NCBI RefSeq assembly: GCF_965232925.1
Contig: NZ_CBDDRA010000029.1
Coordinates: forward strand, 1 to 64,000
Origin: Tumidithrix helvetica
GTDB taxonomy: Bacteria; Cyanobacteriota; Cyanobacteriia; Pseudanabaenales; Pseudanabaenaceae
Reading direction: 5' to 3'
DNA: 64,000 nt
Part shown: in pieces, positions 48,198-57,959 of the stretch
Layout of the letters: each line of letters begins with the position of its first letter
Numbering within the stretch: position 1 is the stretch's first letter
The notes under the pieces: generated by a model
Told to the model about the DNA's origin: nothing
Database searches by the model: none
The model's input: only the letters and a program-made list of their open reading frames with translations
Position numbers and translations under genes: made by a program

Positions 48198-49643
48198 TCA
48201 ACTTGCTCCACCAAAGACCTCAATATTCTCGAACAGACAAACAGGCGAAGCATGACCTACCCGAATTACTTGGTTGGGTTCGCCCTTACCGCAAAAAGGA
48301 GAGCCATAGGCTTCCATCGTAGTGCGATCGCCGATTTGTTTCAAACTCCGCCAAAACTGATTGGTAATGCCCCGATAGTTAGGGTTGCGAAGCGTCTTGG
48401 TTAGTTTCCCTTCTTCGATCGCCTGTGCGTACTCGCAACCAAATTGAAATTTATTGCGATAGTCATCGATCGACCAAGAACGATTGGACTGCATATAAAC
48501 TCCATGCTCCACATTGCCAATGATGTCGTTTAAACTACTGGGAGCTTCACTGGGTTCGAGGTTGAGATTTGCCATGCGATCGATCGCAGGACGATTCCAA
48601 GAGCAGGCTCTAGCACTGGCAACTCCTGGAATTTGCGATCGCACTTGGCTTTCGTAACTGCCTAAGCCCCTTAACAACATGCCATCTTTAATTAGATATT
48701 CTCTTGTCGCGGTCATGCCGACATCATCAAATCCATAGCTGGCAAACTCTCCTTTCACAGTCGGGTCAAAGGTAATATTCATGATCTCTGAACCATAGAC
48801 GAGATTGCCAAAGTCAGAGAGCTTCACAAAACTGCTACCTGCATAATTGCGTTCGTCACCCAAAATGCGATCGATTTCGAGGGGATGACCGACGCTCTCA
48901 TGAATCTGCAACAGCATTTGGTCGGGTGCGAGCAGGAGGTTGGTGGTTGTGGTTGGGCATTCCTCTGCAGACAATAGCTCCTCTGCCTGCTCGCCAATTT
49001 GTCTAGCCCGATTTAAAACTTCGGTTCTTTCAAATACTTCCATTCCTGCTTGATTGCAACGGGCTAGCTGCCCATTATCACCCCGACTTTGAATGACATT
49101 GCCCTCTTGAGCCGTCGCCCCATAGTCCGTACTCACCAAGAGAAACTTTTGATAAATATCTGAACCATTGGTGCTTGCCAGTTTGATTTCAGTTTCGGTG
49201 ACAACCGTATAGGCACTGGTTTTGACAATCTTATCTGAGGTATGTAGGGTATCGCAGATTTCGATCAGTAATTCGTTGATTTCCTTGGCTGAAAGCAGAT
49301 CGGAAGGCTTCACGAAAGGTGAAAAATATTGTCCAGTCGCTTTGGGTCTTTGCGCCTCGGTAAACGTATAGACAGCCCACTTTGAGGCAGCGATCGCCTG
49401 TTGATAAGCACGCTCAGCCGCCAGTTGAATATTTGCCAGATCGAGATGATTGGTGCTGGCATAGCCAAACTGCCCGTTTGCTAAGACTTCCACCATCACG
49501 CCATGGGTATGACTTTTGCTGTTAGATTGCGGTTTGCTGTCCCTTACATAGCGAGTGGTACTAGTTTCTGTTACTTCTCTCAGCCCGATCCAGGTTGCAG
49601 GTAAACGAATGCTATCTAGTGCTGCTTTTAAATCAAATTGCAT
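48198..49643 (-). CDS. TldD/PmbA-family metalloprotease-like protein (TldD type)
   Basis: 481 residues, start ATG with AAGGA upstream. TldD pairs with TldE as a zinc protease that cleaves modified peptides in a narrow tunnel. The zinc-binding motif HExxxH is present in 'LQIHESVGHPLEIDR' (near residue 246), with further family blocks 'YASYGFDD'-like 'GEFASYGFDDVGMTATRE' and 'YMQSNRSWSIDDYRNKFQFG'. No TldE/PmbA gene is adjacent in the window. It is co-oriented with the DUF928-CHAT group upstream but separated by a 193-bp gap, so its link with that group is unclear. Confidence 0.92.
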   Translation of the reverse strand: MQFDLKAALDSIRLPATWIGLREVTETSTTRYVRDSKPQSNSKSHTHGVMVEVLANGQFGYASTNHLDLANIQLAAERAYQQAIAASKWAVYTFTEAQRPKATGQYFSPFVKPSDLLSAKEINELLIEICDTLHTSDKIVKTSAYTVVTETEIKLASTNGSDIYQKFLLVSTDYGATAQEGNVIQSRGDNGQLARCNQAGMEVFERTEVLNRARQIGEQAEELLSAEECPTTTTNLLLAPDQMLLQIHESVGHPLEIDRILGDERNYAGSSFVKLSDFGNLVYGSEIMNITFDPTVKGEFASYGFDDVGMTATREYLIKDGMLLRGLGSYESQVRSQIPGVASARACSWNRPAIDRMANLNLEPSEAPSSLNDIIGNVEHGVYMQSNRSWSIDDYRNKFQFGCEYAQAIEEGKLTKTLRNPNYRGITNQFWRSLKQIGDRTTMEAYGSPFCGKGEPNQVIRVGHASPVCLFENIEVFGGAS

Positions 49644-49836
49644 GGTGCTTTCCTTACATGACTGATGTCTAATATAGCAAGCCTAGCTTGTTCCTCAACA
49701 TATGGCTGTAATCTACCAACCTAAATCCCGCATCAAGAGTATTTGCAGAAAATTCAGGATTTGAGTTACACCCATAGCCTAGGTTTTTAAAATTGTATCG
49801 ACATTTACTGGGTTTAGCCCGCATTATCTATGCCGA

Positions 49837-50604
49837 TCAGTTTTTGAGAGGAGCATTTGCTAGAGATTCCAAACCAGAAGCTTTGAGCAAGTTTTGCCAG
49901 GTAGCTTGTAGTTCAGCACTACCGGGTTGAGCGAGACGCAATTTTGCTAAATCAGTCAGTGCTTCGTGCCAAATCCCAAACTTCCTATAAAGAGATACGC
50001 GATCGTTTGCTGAAGCTTTATCCAATTGTGCCATCAAAGCTGTATTGGGTTGGATGCGACGAACAATGCCTTCGGAGAAGGTATCCTCAGGGTCGCCAGT
50101 CTCGCAGACAACTGATACCAACCACTTGTAGTCTTTACCAAGTTCTAAGGATGTTGTGGTAGGTAGTTGAAAACTGACGATACTTGGGGAACTTATAAGA
50201 TTTACCCGTTGCTGATAAATCCCTCGCCCCTGATGATTTTCAAGCGTAAACTCTACTGCGATCGCTGAGGTTTTCGGTACATATACAAAAAATGTCGGGT
50301 TGGACAAGACCGTAATCCCAAACCTGCTATGACTAGGCAGTAAGGGAATCAGTCTTTGTTCTAAAGACTCACTCGGTTTAGGGGTAACATCTGTAGGTTG
50401 AATATCGCGATCTTTAGGGCATTTCCCATCGCTATCGAGTCTGCGCCTTCCACCACCGAGAGTTACAGTCGGGGCAGGCTGGTCATCAGGAGGTTCAAAG
50501 TTCTGAGCATTAGCATCTGCTGAAAAGATAGAGAACGCAATGGGTTGTAAGGATGTCGCGATCGCAAAGAGTGCAAGGTGTCGATGGATTTTTTTATAAA
50601 ACAT
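49837..50604 (-). CDS. Exported DUF928-family protein
   Basis: 255 residues. The signal peptide is about 1-33 ('SIFSADANAQN'). The mature part has 'TLGGGRRRLDSDGKCP', 'RFGITVLSNPTFFVYVPKTS' and 'LGKDYKWLVSVVCETGDPED', the conserved DUF928 blocks, which look like an immunoglobulin-like beta domain followed by a helical tail (about 195-255, 'YRKFGIWHEALTDLAKLRL'). The family is cyanobacterial and is typically encoded beside CHAT, CHASE2 and haemagglutinin genes. It starts 59 bases after the CHAT stop on the same strand, probably in one operon. Its molecular role is unknown; it may be a periplasmic or surface partner of the CHAT protein. Confidence 0.9.
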   Translation of the reverse strand: MFYKKIHRHLALFAIATSLQPIAFSIFSADANAQNFEPPDDQPAPTVTLGGGRRRLDSDGKCPKDRDIQPTDVTPKPSESLEQRLIPLLPSHSRFGITVLSNPTFFVYVPKTSAIAVEFTLENHQGRGIYQQRVNLISSPSIVSFQLPTTTSLELGKDYKWLVSVVCETGDPEDTFSEGIVRRIQPNTALMAQLDKASANDRVSLYRKFGIWHEALTDLAKLRLAQPGSAELQATWQNLLKASGLESLANAPLKN

Positions 50605-50663
50605 AGGAATTTCTCGGTTTAGATGTTACTTTCGATGATAAATGACTAGATTGAGGATTTTGG

Positions 50664-53309
50664 CTACAACCAGTTCCCAACTAAAACGAAAGGAGACCAG
50701 TAAAAGGGGTGTGTAAATGCTGGCTGTTTAAGAAGACTCATTTGGGCGGTGCGTAAAGCATCCGCTTTTGTGGTTCCGGGTTTTGACAGTTCTTGATAAA
50801 AGACTTCCATAAATGTAGCTGTAGCGCTGTCCTCCACTGACCAGAGAGTGGCGATCGTGCTCCTCGCTCCCGAACGGACTGCTATCCCCGCCAGCCCTAA
50901 GGTGGCGCGACTATCACCCTTAGCAGTTTTGCAAGCACTGAGTACCAATAACTCAATGGGAATCCGAATCTCTTGCTCTCGATTTTGCAACAGTTCTCCC
51001 AATTGTCGGACACTGAGACGGTTATTCCAAGTCAAAACAAAGGTTTTTTCGATATCAGAACTAAACTCTCCGTGAGTTGCCAAATGCACAACCCGAAAGG
51101 GAATCTTACTGATTTGCTTTTGAATGGCTTCGCTAATGAAAGCCTCATTTAAAAGAGATTGCGTTGACACCGTAGATGCGATTTGTTGCATTTCTCTTTC
51201 GACATTTGGTAATGCATTGAAATTTTGCGTTTCTTTACTCACCCCCCCAACAAAAACCTCTAGCTGCTGGCGTTTGAGGGGACGGGGATCGAGGAGTTGC
51301 AGTCCAGGGGTGAGGGCAAGATTGTATCTCTCTATCAAATATTGGTGACCATCATAGAGAACAGCCATGGGCAAGTTTCTCAAAGAACCATCGAGCACAA
51401 ATGCCAAGGTTTTAATTTTATTGGCTGTTAGAGTCGCTTCTATCTCTTTCCCAATCAAGATATCGTAAAGCTTTTGAGAGAATCTTTGAGTTTCGGACTC
51501 AAGGGCAGTACGGCGTAGAGAGCTTCGCACTTTACTCATAAGGCTTTCTAGTTCGTCCTGAGAAATTTTTGTCGAGCTGTGATGCAAAGAACGATCTGGC
51601 AGGGAAACCACAACTTCTAGACTGTTAGGCAAAACAATCGGATAAATCACGGCGGCTTGGCGATCGACTTCATCAATCTGGGTAGAGCGACCCGTCAGGC
51701 AAGCTTCCTTAAAGAAATTATCCAATTCTGCCAGTTGTAACGATTCGATCGCTTTACGAGCAGCTTTGAGATTTTCCTGACTGACGGGTTTACCATTCTC
51801 AGGAGTTAAGAGTAGAGCGACAAGCTGTCGATAGACAGGTTCAACACTATCGCGGAATGAAAACTGAATATCCGCATTGCTAGATACGAGATCGGTGCGA
51901 ATGGAAGCAAGGGTATTCACAGCTTCGCCATAGGCAGCGATCGCTTTGGGATTTTCGCCCTTCGATTTCAAGAGGCGTCCGAGTTGCCACTGCCAGCGAT
52001 AGGCGATGTCTGATGCATTATTGGTTTGGGCAAGGATCAGCGCTTTTTCAGTCAGGTTCTGTGCTTCTGAGATTTGCTGGGTTTGTTCGTAGAGTTCGCC
52101 CAGATAGCCGATCGCGTAGGACTCCGCGCGAGGGTCACCCATGTCTTTTGCCTGTTGTGCGGCAGTGGCAAGGAGTTGGGCAGCGACTTCACGATCGCTC
52201 GTTCCTAAGCTTATCTCAGGATTTCTCTCAGAATTGAGTTTCATAAGACTCTGGGCAAAATTTACCCTTGCATAGACAGAAGCACGGCTAGGTGGGAGAT
52301 TGGGAAGTTGCGATCGAATGTCTGAGAATAAAATTCGGGCTAGCTCGGTCTGTTTCGTTTCCACCTGAAGCCGCAATTGGTTTAACTGTGCCTGCACTTT
52401 TTGGATGGGAGAGGTGGCGTTGTTGGCTGCTTCTTGATAATAACCAATTGCGGCGGTGGGTTGTTGCTGGCTGGAGGAAGTATTACCCAAACTCAGAAGT
52501 GCGTCAGTCATGATGGGAATATCGTTAAGTTTCCGCGACAATGCGAGGCTTTCTTTTAGTGTGGTTTCGGCTTCTTTGAGATCGCCGATCAGGCGCAGAG
52601 TATCCCCTAAATTCAGCAGGCTAGAAGCTTTGAGTGACGAGTCGGGGCGTTGATTGAGGTCTGCTTGCACTTGTTTGAGGGTTTCTTTGGCACGCGGATA
52701 TAAGCCGAGCGATCGCAATGCCTGACTCTGATTAATCCGACTGCGAATAGCTCCGTCTTTGTCCCCTGCTTGCTCGTAGGTTGCTGTTGCTTGTTGCCAA
52801 GTTGTGAGGGCAGCTTGGGCTTTGCCTTGAGAGAGTTGGATGTTTCCTTGAATGTTGAGTGCCTGTGCCAGTAATTTGGTCTGTTGTGAATCGGATTTTA
52901 GAATTTCTAAACTTTTGGAAATCAAGCGATCGGCTTCTTTCCACTGTCCGAGTTGCTGATGGGCGAGGGCAAGGTTGTCTAATACCACAGCTTGATTGAG
53001 GCGATCGCCTTGTTTAGTATAGATGTCAGAGGCTTGCTGCCAGACTGCGATCGCATTAGCATACTGTCCAGCTTGATAGTGTTGCTTGCCTGTCTGGACG
53101 AGCGTTGAAGGGTTGGTGCTGGTAGATTGGGTCAGAACGGAATCCACTGAGGCGCTTTGGGGACGGTGGGCGGGATTGTTGGCGATACTAGGTTGAGAAT
53201 TCCATCCTAAGAGCAGGGCTAGTAATGTCGTACAGGCTCCGACACTGACGTGGCGTAGAAATCTACTGGTTTTAGGTTTTAGCTTTAAGATGGAATTCCA
53301 AAAGAACAT
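50664..53309 (-). CDS. Exported TPR-CHAT caspase-like protease
   Basis: 881 residues. An N-terminal signal or anchor (about 20-43) precedes a TPR array (about 65-470, 'ALNIQGNIQLSQGKAQAALT', 'SLLNLGDTLRLIGDLKEAET') and a CHAT domain (about 605-881). The catalytic pair is intact: His746 in 'VVHLATHGEFSSD' and Cys793 in 'LLVLSACKTAKGD'. The end 'HPFYWSPFVLVGNWL' is canonical. CHAT domains are clan CD cysteine proteases that favour basic residues in studied relatives. The TPRs presumably bind targets. The gene follows a Uma2 gene and two TpsA genes on the same strand with 40-60-base gaps, and precedes DUF928. I infer a periplasmic or surface role tied to the exoproteins. Confidence 0.93.
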   Translation of the reverse strand: MFFWNSILKLKPKTSRFLRHVSVGACTTLLALLLGWNSQPSIANNPAHRPQSASVDSVLTQSTSTNPSTLVQTGKQHYQAGQYANAIAVWQQASDIYTKQGDRLNQAVVLDNLALAHQQLGQWKEADRLISKSLEILKSDSQQTKLLAQALNIQGNIQLSQGKAQAALTTWQQATATYEQAGDKDGAIRSRINQSQALRSLGLYPRAKETLKQVQADLNQRPDSSLKASSLLNLGDTLRLIGDLKEAETTLKESLALSRKLNDIPIMTDALLSLGNTSSSQQQPTAAIGYYQEAANNATSPIQKVQAQLNQLRLQVETKQTELARILFSDIRSQLPNLPPSRASVYARVNFAQSLMKLNSERNPEISLGTSDREVAAQLLATAAQQAKDMGDPRAESYAIGYLGELYEQTQQISEAQNLTEKALILAQTNNASDIAYRWQWQLGRLLKSKGENPKAIAAYGEAVNTLASIRTDLVSSNADIQFSFRDSVEPVYRQLVALLLTPENGKPVSQENLKAARKAIESLQLAELDNFFKEACLTGRSTQIDEVDRQAAVIYPIVLPNSLEVVVSLPDRSLHHSSTKISQDELESLMSKVRSSLRRTALESETQRFSQKLYDILIGKEIEATLTANKIKTLAFVLDGSLRNLPMAVLYDGHQYLIERYNLALTPGLQLLDPRPLKRQQLEVFVGGVSKETQNFNALPNVEREMQQIASTVSTQSLLNEAFISEAIQKQISKIPFRVVHLATHGEFSSDIEKTFVLTWNNRLSVRQLGELLQNREQEIRIPIELLVLSACKTAKGDSRATLGLAGIAVRSGARSTIATLWSVEDSATATFMEVFYQELSKPGTTKADALRTAQMSLLKQPAFTHPFYWSPFVLVGNWL

Positions 53310-53352
53310 GGCTTCTCTCTAAATAATTTCTAAATAATATATGGACTAATCT

Positions 53353-53934
53353 TCACGACGACCAGATGTTTTCTAAGTTCAGCACGAAGCCTACGAGAAC
53401 GTCTTCTCCTGACAAACTGACTGGAACTTCGAGGATCTCGACGGGTTTGTCTAGACGATAAATCGCAACGCGCTTGCTTTTAGGATCGATCAGCCAACCC
53501 AGACGACAACCGTTATCTTGGTACTCTTGCATTTTTGCCATGCCTTTGAGCCACGAGTCCGTGGGGGATAATAGCTCGATCGCAAAGTCTGGACATAGTG
53601 GCAGAAATCCTTTACGCTGCTCTGGGGTGAGGGCATTCCACTTTGCGATCGGAATCCATGCCGCATCGGGGGAGCGATCGGAGCCATTGGGAAGCGAAAA
53701 CCCTGTGGATGAGCCGAATGTTATTCCAGCAGCACTTTGACGATTCCACAAACCTAAGTCGTAATTAATTTCAGAATTCCAAGCGCTAGTTTCCCCACCT
53801 GAAAGAGTCATGAGTACAAGTTCGTTATTGGCATTGCGTTCTAGCTTGAGTTCGGGGTTTGCCGCACAGAGTTTGTAAAACTGCTCTCTAGTCAGTTTCA
53901 CAATGGGTTCGAGGTCGATCGTGTAAGCAGTCAT
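53353..53934 (-). CDS. Uma2-family putative endonuclease (DUF820) inside the TPS-CHAT operon
   Basis: 193 residues. Family blocks are present: 'LKLERNANNELVLMTLSGGE', 'GSDRSPDAAWIPIAKWN' (Asp), 'PDFAIELLSPTDSWLKGMAK' (Glu) and 'GCRLGWLIDPKSKRVAIYRL'. It lies 47 bases after the first TpsA stop and 43 bases before the CHAT start, on the same strand, so it is transcribed with them unless a hidden promoter exists. It is an odd guest in a secretion operon, because Uma2 proteins are expected in the cytoplasm. It may be a recent insertion. Confidence 0.87.
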   Translation of the reverse strand: MTAYTIDLEPIVKLTREQFYKLCAANPELKLERNANNELVLMTLSGGETSAWNSEINYDLGLWNRQSAAGITFGSSTGFSLPNGSDRSPDAAWIPIAKWNALTPEQRKGFLPLCPDFAIELLSPTDSWLKGMAKMQEYQDNGCRLGWLIDPKSKRVAIYRLDKPVEILEVPVSLSGEDVLVGFVLNLENIWSS

Positions 53935-53981
53935 AGGTTTTGCTCCGAAAAGCCGCTTTAATGTATTTTAGGTCATATTCG

Positions 53982-56900
53982 TTATTGTGGACAAGAAAGT
54001 TGGGGGATGGCAGGGCTAAGGGGGTTAGAAGCTGCCACTAAATGCAGAACGCCTTGGCTGTCTCGCACGAGGGTATTTGCTTCGACGATGCGTTTGGGAA
54101 CCTGTTGAGTGACTTCCTGCTTCTGTTCTGTTGCAGAGATGGAGTTTGTGCTACTGGGTACGAGGTCGGCTAGTTCTACTAAAGGGTGAATGCTGGAAAG
54201 CTCGTCGGTGGGGCTCTTGGGTAAGCCGCCTCTGCCAGATATGGTAAAGCGATTGTCTCGATTGGCTAATTTGCCGCCAATGGCACAGCTTTGACTGACT
54301 TGTTTGGAAGGGTCGGCAAGGTTAACGGGGAGGTTTGTCAGTCCGCGACTGGGGTCGAGTCCGGGTGTGGTAATGCTGACTGTTCCATTTAAACCAAATT
54401 GAGAACTGGCAGTAATGTCGCTGAAACTAGTCAAGAGAGGGCGAAACTCCAGTCCGTAAATGCCGTTGGTGGTGATATTGACGTTACCGCCATTCCCTTT
54501 AAACGCATTGGCAAAGATATCGCTGTTTTCGCCTTTGACACCGATGATGAAACCTGCATTGATGTTGATATTGCCACCGTTGCCACCTGCGAGGGCTGTG
54601 CCTGCGGTGGTGCTGATCTGGCTACCGTTGCGTAAGAGTAAGTATGCGGGGATGTTGAGGGTGATGTTGCCACCATTGCTACTGGCGGTTTCTGCGGTAA
54701 TGGAGGAGCCATTGAGAAGGATGAGGCGATCGGCAAAGATGAAAATGTTGCCACCGATGCCAGAACCGAGACTGCCTACGGAGATTTTCGCGCCATCTTG
54801 CAGGGTTACAAGCTGCGGATCGACAAAGATATTGCCACCATTGCCAGATGAGCCAAAGGCGGTATCGGAAAATAGTCCTGTACCTGTGCCCGTCAGTGAG
54901 AAATTATTGGCAACTCTCACTTCGATATTCCCAGCAAGACCACTGCTAAGCGTAGTCGTTTGAATACTGGCTCCTCCTAAGAGCGTGAGGTCATTGGCAG
55001 TAACATTAATATTTCCTGCATTTCCACTACTCTTCGTTTGAGCAAATAGTCCGCTATTCGCGCCTGTTATTGTTATCCCGCGATTTGCCATAACGCTAAT
55101 GTTGCCAGCAGATCCCGTGCTGCTAGTGCTGGAGTTAACAAAACTACGGTCGAAAAAGATCGATCCCTGACTGATAATCGTTACATTCCCTGCTGGATTG
55201 CTTCCTTTGGTATCACTTTGAATAGAACTATTATTGAATGTTAGGTTGCCAATCCCCGAAATACTTACAGCACCAGACGATCCCAGTTTATTAGGGATGG
55301 GAAGAATTACTGGTGCCGAGGGAGCTAGCGGATCTGGGATCTCCAAAAAATTGCTAGTAATAATGTTCGTGTTCAAGATAGATACATCACCCGTTCCAGT
55401 TATTTGAACCGTTCCAGCCCCTGTAGAGGAAGATAGCGTAGAAATTGATAGATTTGCGATGCTGTTTTTAGCTTCTATGAAGATATTCCCAGCGTTACCA
55501 GCAATACCAAGCTGAGCAACAGAAAAAGATGAAATGGATTTATTGGGACTAGCAATAATATCTCCCTGCCTAGCAGACAATGAAATAATCCCACCGTTCC
55601 TTGTAGTAGCATTATCTTGCGAAAAAGAAAATGAGAACACATTTCCATTTATAAAGATATTGCCTAGATCGGATTTGAGGGAAATATTGCCCCCATCCCC
55701 AGCATTCGGGTTCCCTTGAGCTGAATTTGCGTACGAGTAGGAGTAAAGATCTCCAGTAGAGATGTTACCAACATTGGTAGTCAAAGAGAGCGCTCCTCCA
55801 TTATTTGCATTGGAATAGATAGCATAGGATGATGCATCTAAACTCTCCGTAGAGATATTGCCAATATTCGCAGTCAAGGTGATTGTGCCTCCATTCCCTC
55901 CAGTGCCATAGCCTGATGACTCAAATCTTCCTGTAGAAATATCGCCAATATTCGTAGCCAAAGTGATTGTGCCTCCAATACTTGCATTAACTCCTTGAGA
56001 CATTGACCGAATATCATTCGTAGAAATATTTCCTACATTAGTTCTCAAGGAAATCGCTCCCCCATTTCCCGCAATACCATTATCAGATCGCGACCATGAG
56101 ATTAGCTTAGCCGTAGAGATGTTACCTGTATTGGTCGTTAAAGAGATCGTCCCCCCATTACCTGAATTGCCTCCAGTGGTATATGAGTATGCGATCGAGT
56201 ACGCTTGTATAAAATCTGTAGAGATATTACCTGTATTGGTAATTAAGGAAATCGCCCCTCCATTTCCTGTAGTGCCTCCAGAGATAGTTTGCGAGTATGA
56301 ATTCAAAAGTCCTTGTGTGAAGATATTTCCAGTAAATGAGGAGAGCATAATATCTCCTCCATTGCCTGCACTACCATTACTAGTCGATGAGGACGAGTCT
56401 ATGGCACTAAACCCATTTGTAGAAATATTGCCAAACGAAGACAGGGTAATATTCCCTCCATTACCTGCATTGCCATTGACTGTGGACGAAGATGCTATCA
56501 AAGCACCTGTTGTGATATTTCCCACAGTAGAAGAAATAGAAATATCCCCCCCATCACCTGCATTACCATTAATTATGGATGAGGAGGTTTGGATACTGCC
56601 AACCGTCACACTCGCCCCTGAGATGCTTACATTTCTTTCTGAAGCACGAATGAGATCGAATGGACTCATTGAAAACGAACCAATATTATCCCCATCAGAA
56701 TCAGCTATAAAGGTTATTGAACCTAAACTCGAAGTCAGTGTGTTTCCATCTAGTGTTCCAATAACGATCTCATTAGTAGCATCGATAGTTACATTGGCAC
56801 TACTCAATTGAGTTTCTAGTGATGCCTGAGTGAGTGTTGTCCCGAGAGTTGAACCATTGGAAATAATCACATTTGTCGGATCGAGTAGCAGCGTTCCTAA

Positions 56901-57896
56901 TTTCCCATTTGCTGCACGTAAATCTACCCTGCCATCAAAGATTAGATTTTGCTTTCCCGATATTTCCACAAATCCACCATCTCCCTTAAAACTTGGATTG
57001 GTTAGATTTACTCCCTTTGCCGTTACTGTGCCGTAAAACTCCGTTAGTTTGTCTGCCCAAATAATAATTCGTCCGCCATTCCCATTTTGGAGCGCATCTG
57101 CGCTAATCGTAACACCTCGATCCACATGGGTTTCGCTAGCATTGGGTACTGTTCCCTTGCCTTGATAGTCGCCACCTATCAAGACAGTCCCCCCGCCGTT
57201 CGCACCCGACACGTCAATGAGTGCATTATTCAAGAGACTGACATGGCTACCTAATACTTGTACCGTTCCACCGGGAGCAGTTAACACCCCCGTACTCGAT
57301 ATAGATCCCCCCTGCAAAGTAATTCCTTGTCCTTCGCGTACGATCAAACTACTTGCATTTGATAGCGTAGATCGCGAATCTGTCTGTCCGTACTGCAACC
57401 CCGGCGTAATGCTCATCGTTAATAACGGTGGTGCTTGCGGATTTTTAGCACTAAACTCGCTACCATCGGAAAACTTAAAACTACTTGCCGTACTGCCCGT
57501 AAACGAACCACCAATTTCTAACTTCGCATTTTGCCCAAACGTAATGCCATTTGGGTTGAGCAGATATAAATTCGCATTCCCATTCGCCCTGAGTGTCCCA
57601 TCAATATCCGAAGCAGAGCTACCCGTCACCCGCGTCAAAATATTCTGAACCTGTGACGCATTGTTAAAATAAGCCGTGTTATTGGTCGGAACTGAGAAAT
57701 CTTGAAAACTGTGATAGAGATTAACGCCCCTCGTCGTTCCACCATTAATCGCATGGACTTGACCATTTGTAGTCACTGCAGAGTTGACAGGCAACGTCGC
57801 GTCTGGAACGATCTGAGCCGCAGCAGAAAGAGCAACCGTGAAATAGGTTAAGAAAAAAGCACTCGTCAGACATACATTGTGAAAGACGGGTTTCAT
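53982..57896 (-). CDS. Large TpsA exoprotein (filamentous haemagglutinin type), copy 1
   Basis: 1304 residues from the ATG at 57896 (six codons after an alternative start). A signal peptide ('FLTYFTVALSAAAQ') is followed by the TPS secretion domain with 'NLYHSFQDFSVP' and the NPNGI box in 'LYLLNPNGITFGQNAKLEIG'. The rest is a long beta-helix made of imperfect repeats of the type GNISTxxxxSxSxxxxGNGGxIxL, period about 30-35 residues. The C-terminal 270 residues, with 'VSQSCAIGG', 'SGRGGLPKSPTDELSS' and a final 'LSCPQ', are nearly the same as in the neighbour at 57960-61622. It should be exported by the TpsB at 62158-63903. Likely adhesin; target unknown. Confidence 0.92.
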   Translation of the reverse strand: MKPVFHNVCLTSAFFLTYFTVALSAAAQIVPDATLPVNSAVTTNGQVHAINGGTTRGVNLYHSFQDFSVPTNNTAYFNNASQVQNILTRVTGSSASDIDGTLRANGNANLYLLNPNGITFGQNAKLEIGGSFTGSTASSFKFSDGSEFSAKNPQAPPLLTMSITPGLQYGQTDSRSTLSNASSLIVREGQGITLQGGSISSTGVLTAPGGTVQVLGSHVSLLNNALIDVSGANGGGTVLIGGDYQGKGTVPNASETHVDRGVTISADALQNGNGGRIIIWADKLTEFYGTVTAKGVNLTNPSFKGDGGFVEISGKQNLIFDGRVDLRAANGKLGTLLLDPTNVIISNGSTLGTTLTQASLETQLSSANVTIDATNEIVIGTLDGNTLTSSLGSITFIADSDGDNIGSFSMSPFDLIRASERNVSISGASVTVGSIQTSSSIINGNAGDGGDISISSTVGNITTGALIASSSTVNGNAGNGGNITLSSFGNISTNGFSAIDSSSSTSNGSAGNGGDIMLSSFTGNIFTQGLLNSYSQTISGGTTGNGGAISLITNTGNISTDFIQAYSIAYSYTTGGNSGNGGTISLTTNTGNISTAKLISWSRSDNGIAGNGGAISLRTNVGNISTNDIRSMSQGVNASIGGTITLATNIGDISTGRFESSGYGTGGNGGTITLTANIGNISTESLDASSYAIYSNANNGGALSLTTNVGNISTGDLYSYSYANSAQGNPNAGDGGNISLKSDLGNIFINGNVFSFSFSQDNATTRNGGIISLSARQGDIIASPNKSISSFSVAQLGIAGNAGNIFIEAKNSIANLSISTLSSSTGAGTVQITGTGDVSILNTNIITSNFLEIPDPLAPSAPVILPIPNKLGSSGAVSISGIGNLTFNNSSIQSDTKGSNPAGNVTIISQGSIFFDRSFVNSSTSSTGSAGNISVMANRGITITGANSGLFAQTKSSGNAGNINVTANDLTLLGGASIQTTTLSSGLAGNIEVRVANNFSLTGTGTGLFSDTAFGSSGNGGNIFVDPQLVTLQDGAKISVGSLGSGIGGNIFIFADRLILLNGSSITAETASSNGGNITLNIPAYLLLRNGSQISTTAGTALAGGNGGNININAGFIIGVKGENSDIFANAFKGNGGNVNITTNGIYGLEFRPLLTSFSDITASSQFGLNGTVSITTPGLDPSRGLTNLPVNLADPSKQVSQSCAIGGKLANRDNRFTISGRGGLPKSPTDELSSIHPLVELADLVPSSTNSISATEQKQEVTQQVPKRIVEANTLVRDSQGVLHLVAASNPLSPAIPQLSCPQ
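55740..56590. repeat. Degenerate tandem repeats encoding the TpsA-1 beta-helix
   Basis: Units of roughly 90-105 bases, each containing GAGATATTACC- or GTAGAAATATT-like phrases and CCTCCATTACC-like phrases on the plus strand, repeat about nine times. They encode successive GNISTxx...GNGGxISL coils of the protein. Confidence 0.65.
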
Positions 57897-57959
57897 ACTT
57901 TCATTTCCGAGCAAAAGTTTCGTTCTATTTTCCCATAACCCAAGGTTTTTGTTTATTAT

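Noticed and set aside
56119..56811. Plus-strand open frame (230 residues) opposite tpsA-1
   Set aside because: Same cause as above: hydrophobic/Pro repeats are the complement of Gly/Asn/Ser-rich coils.
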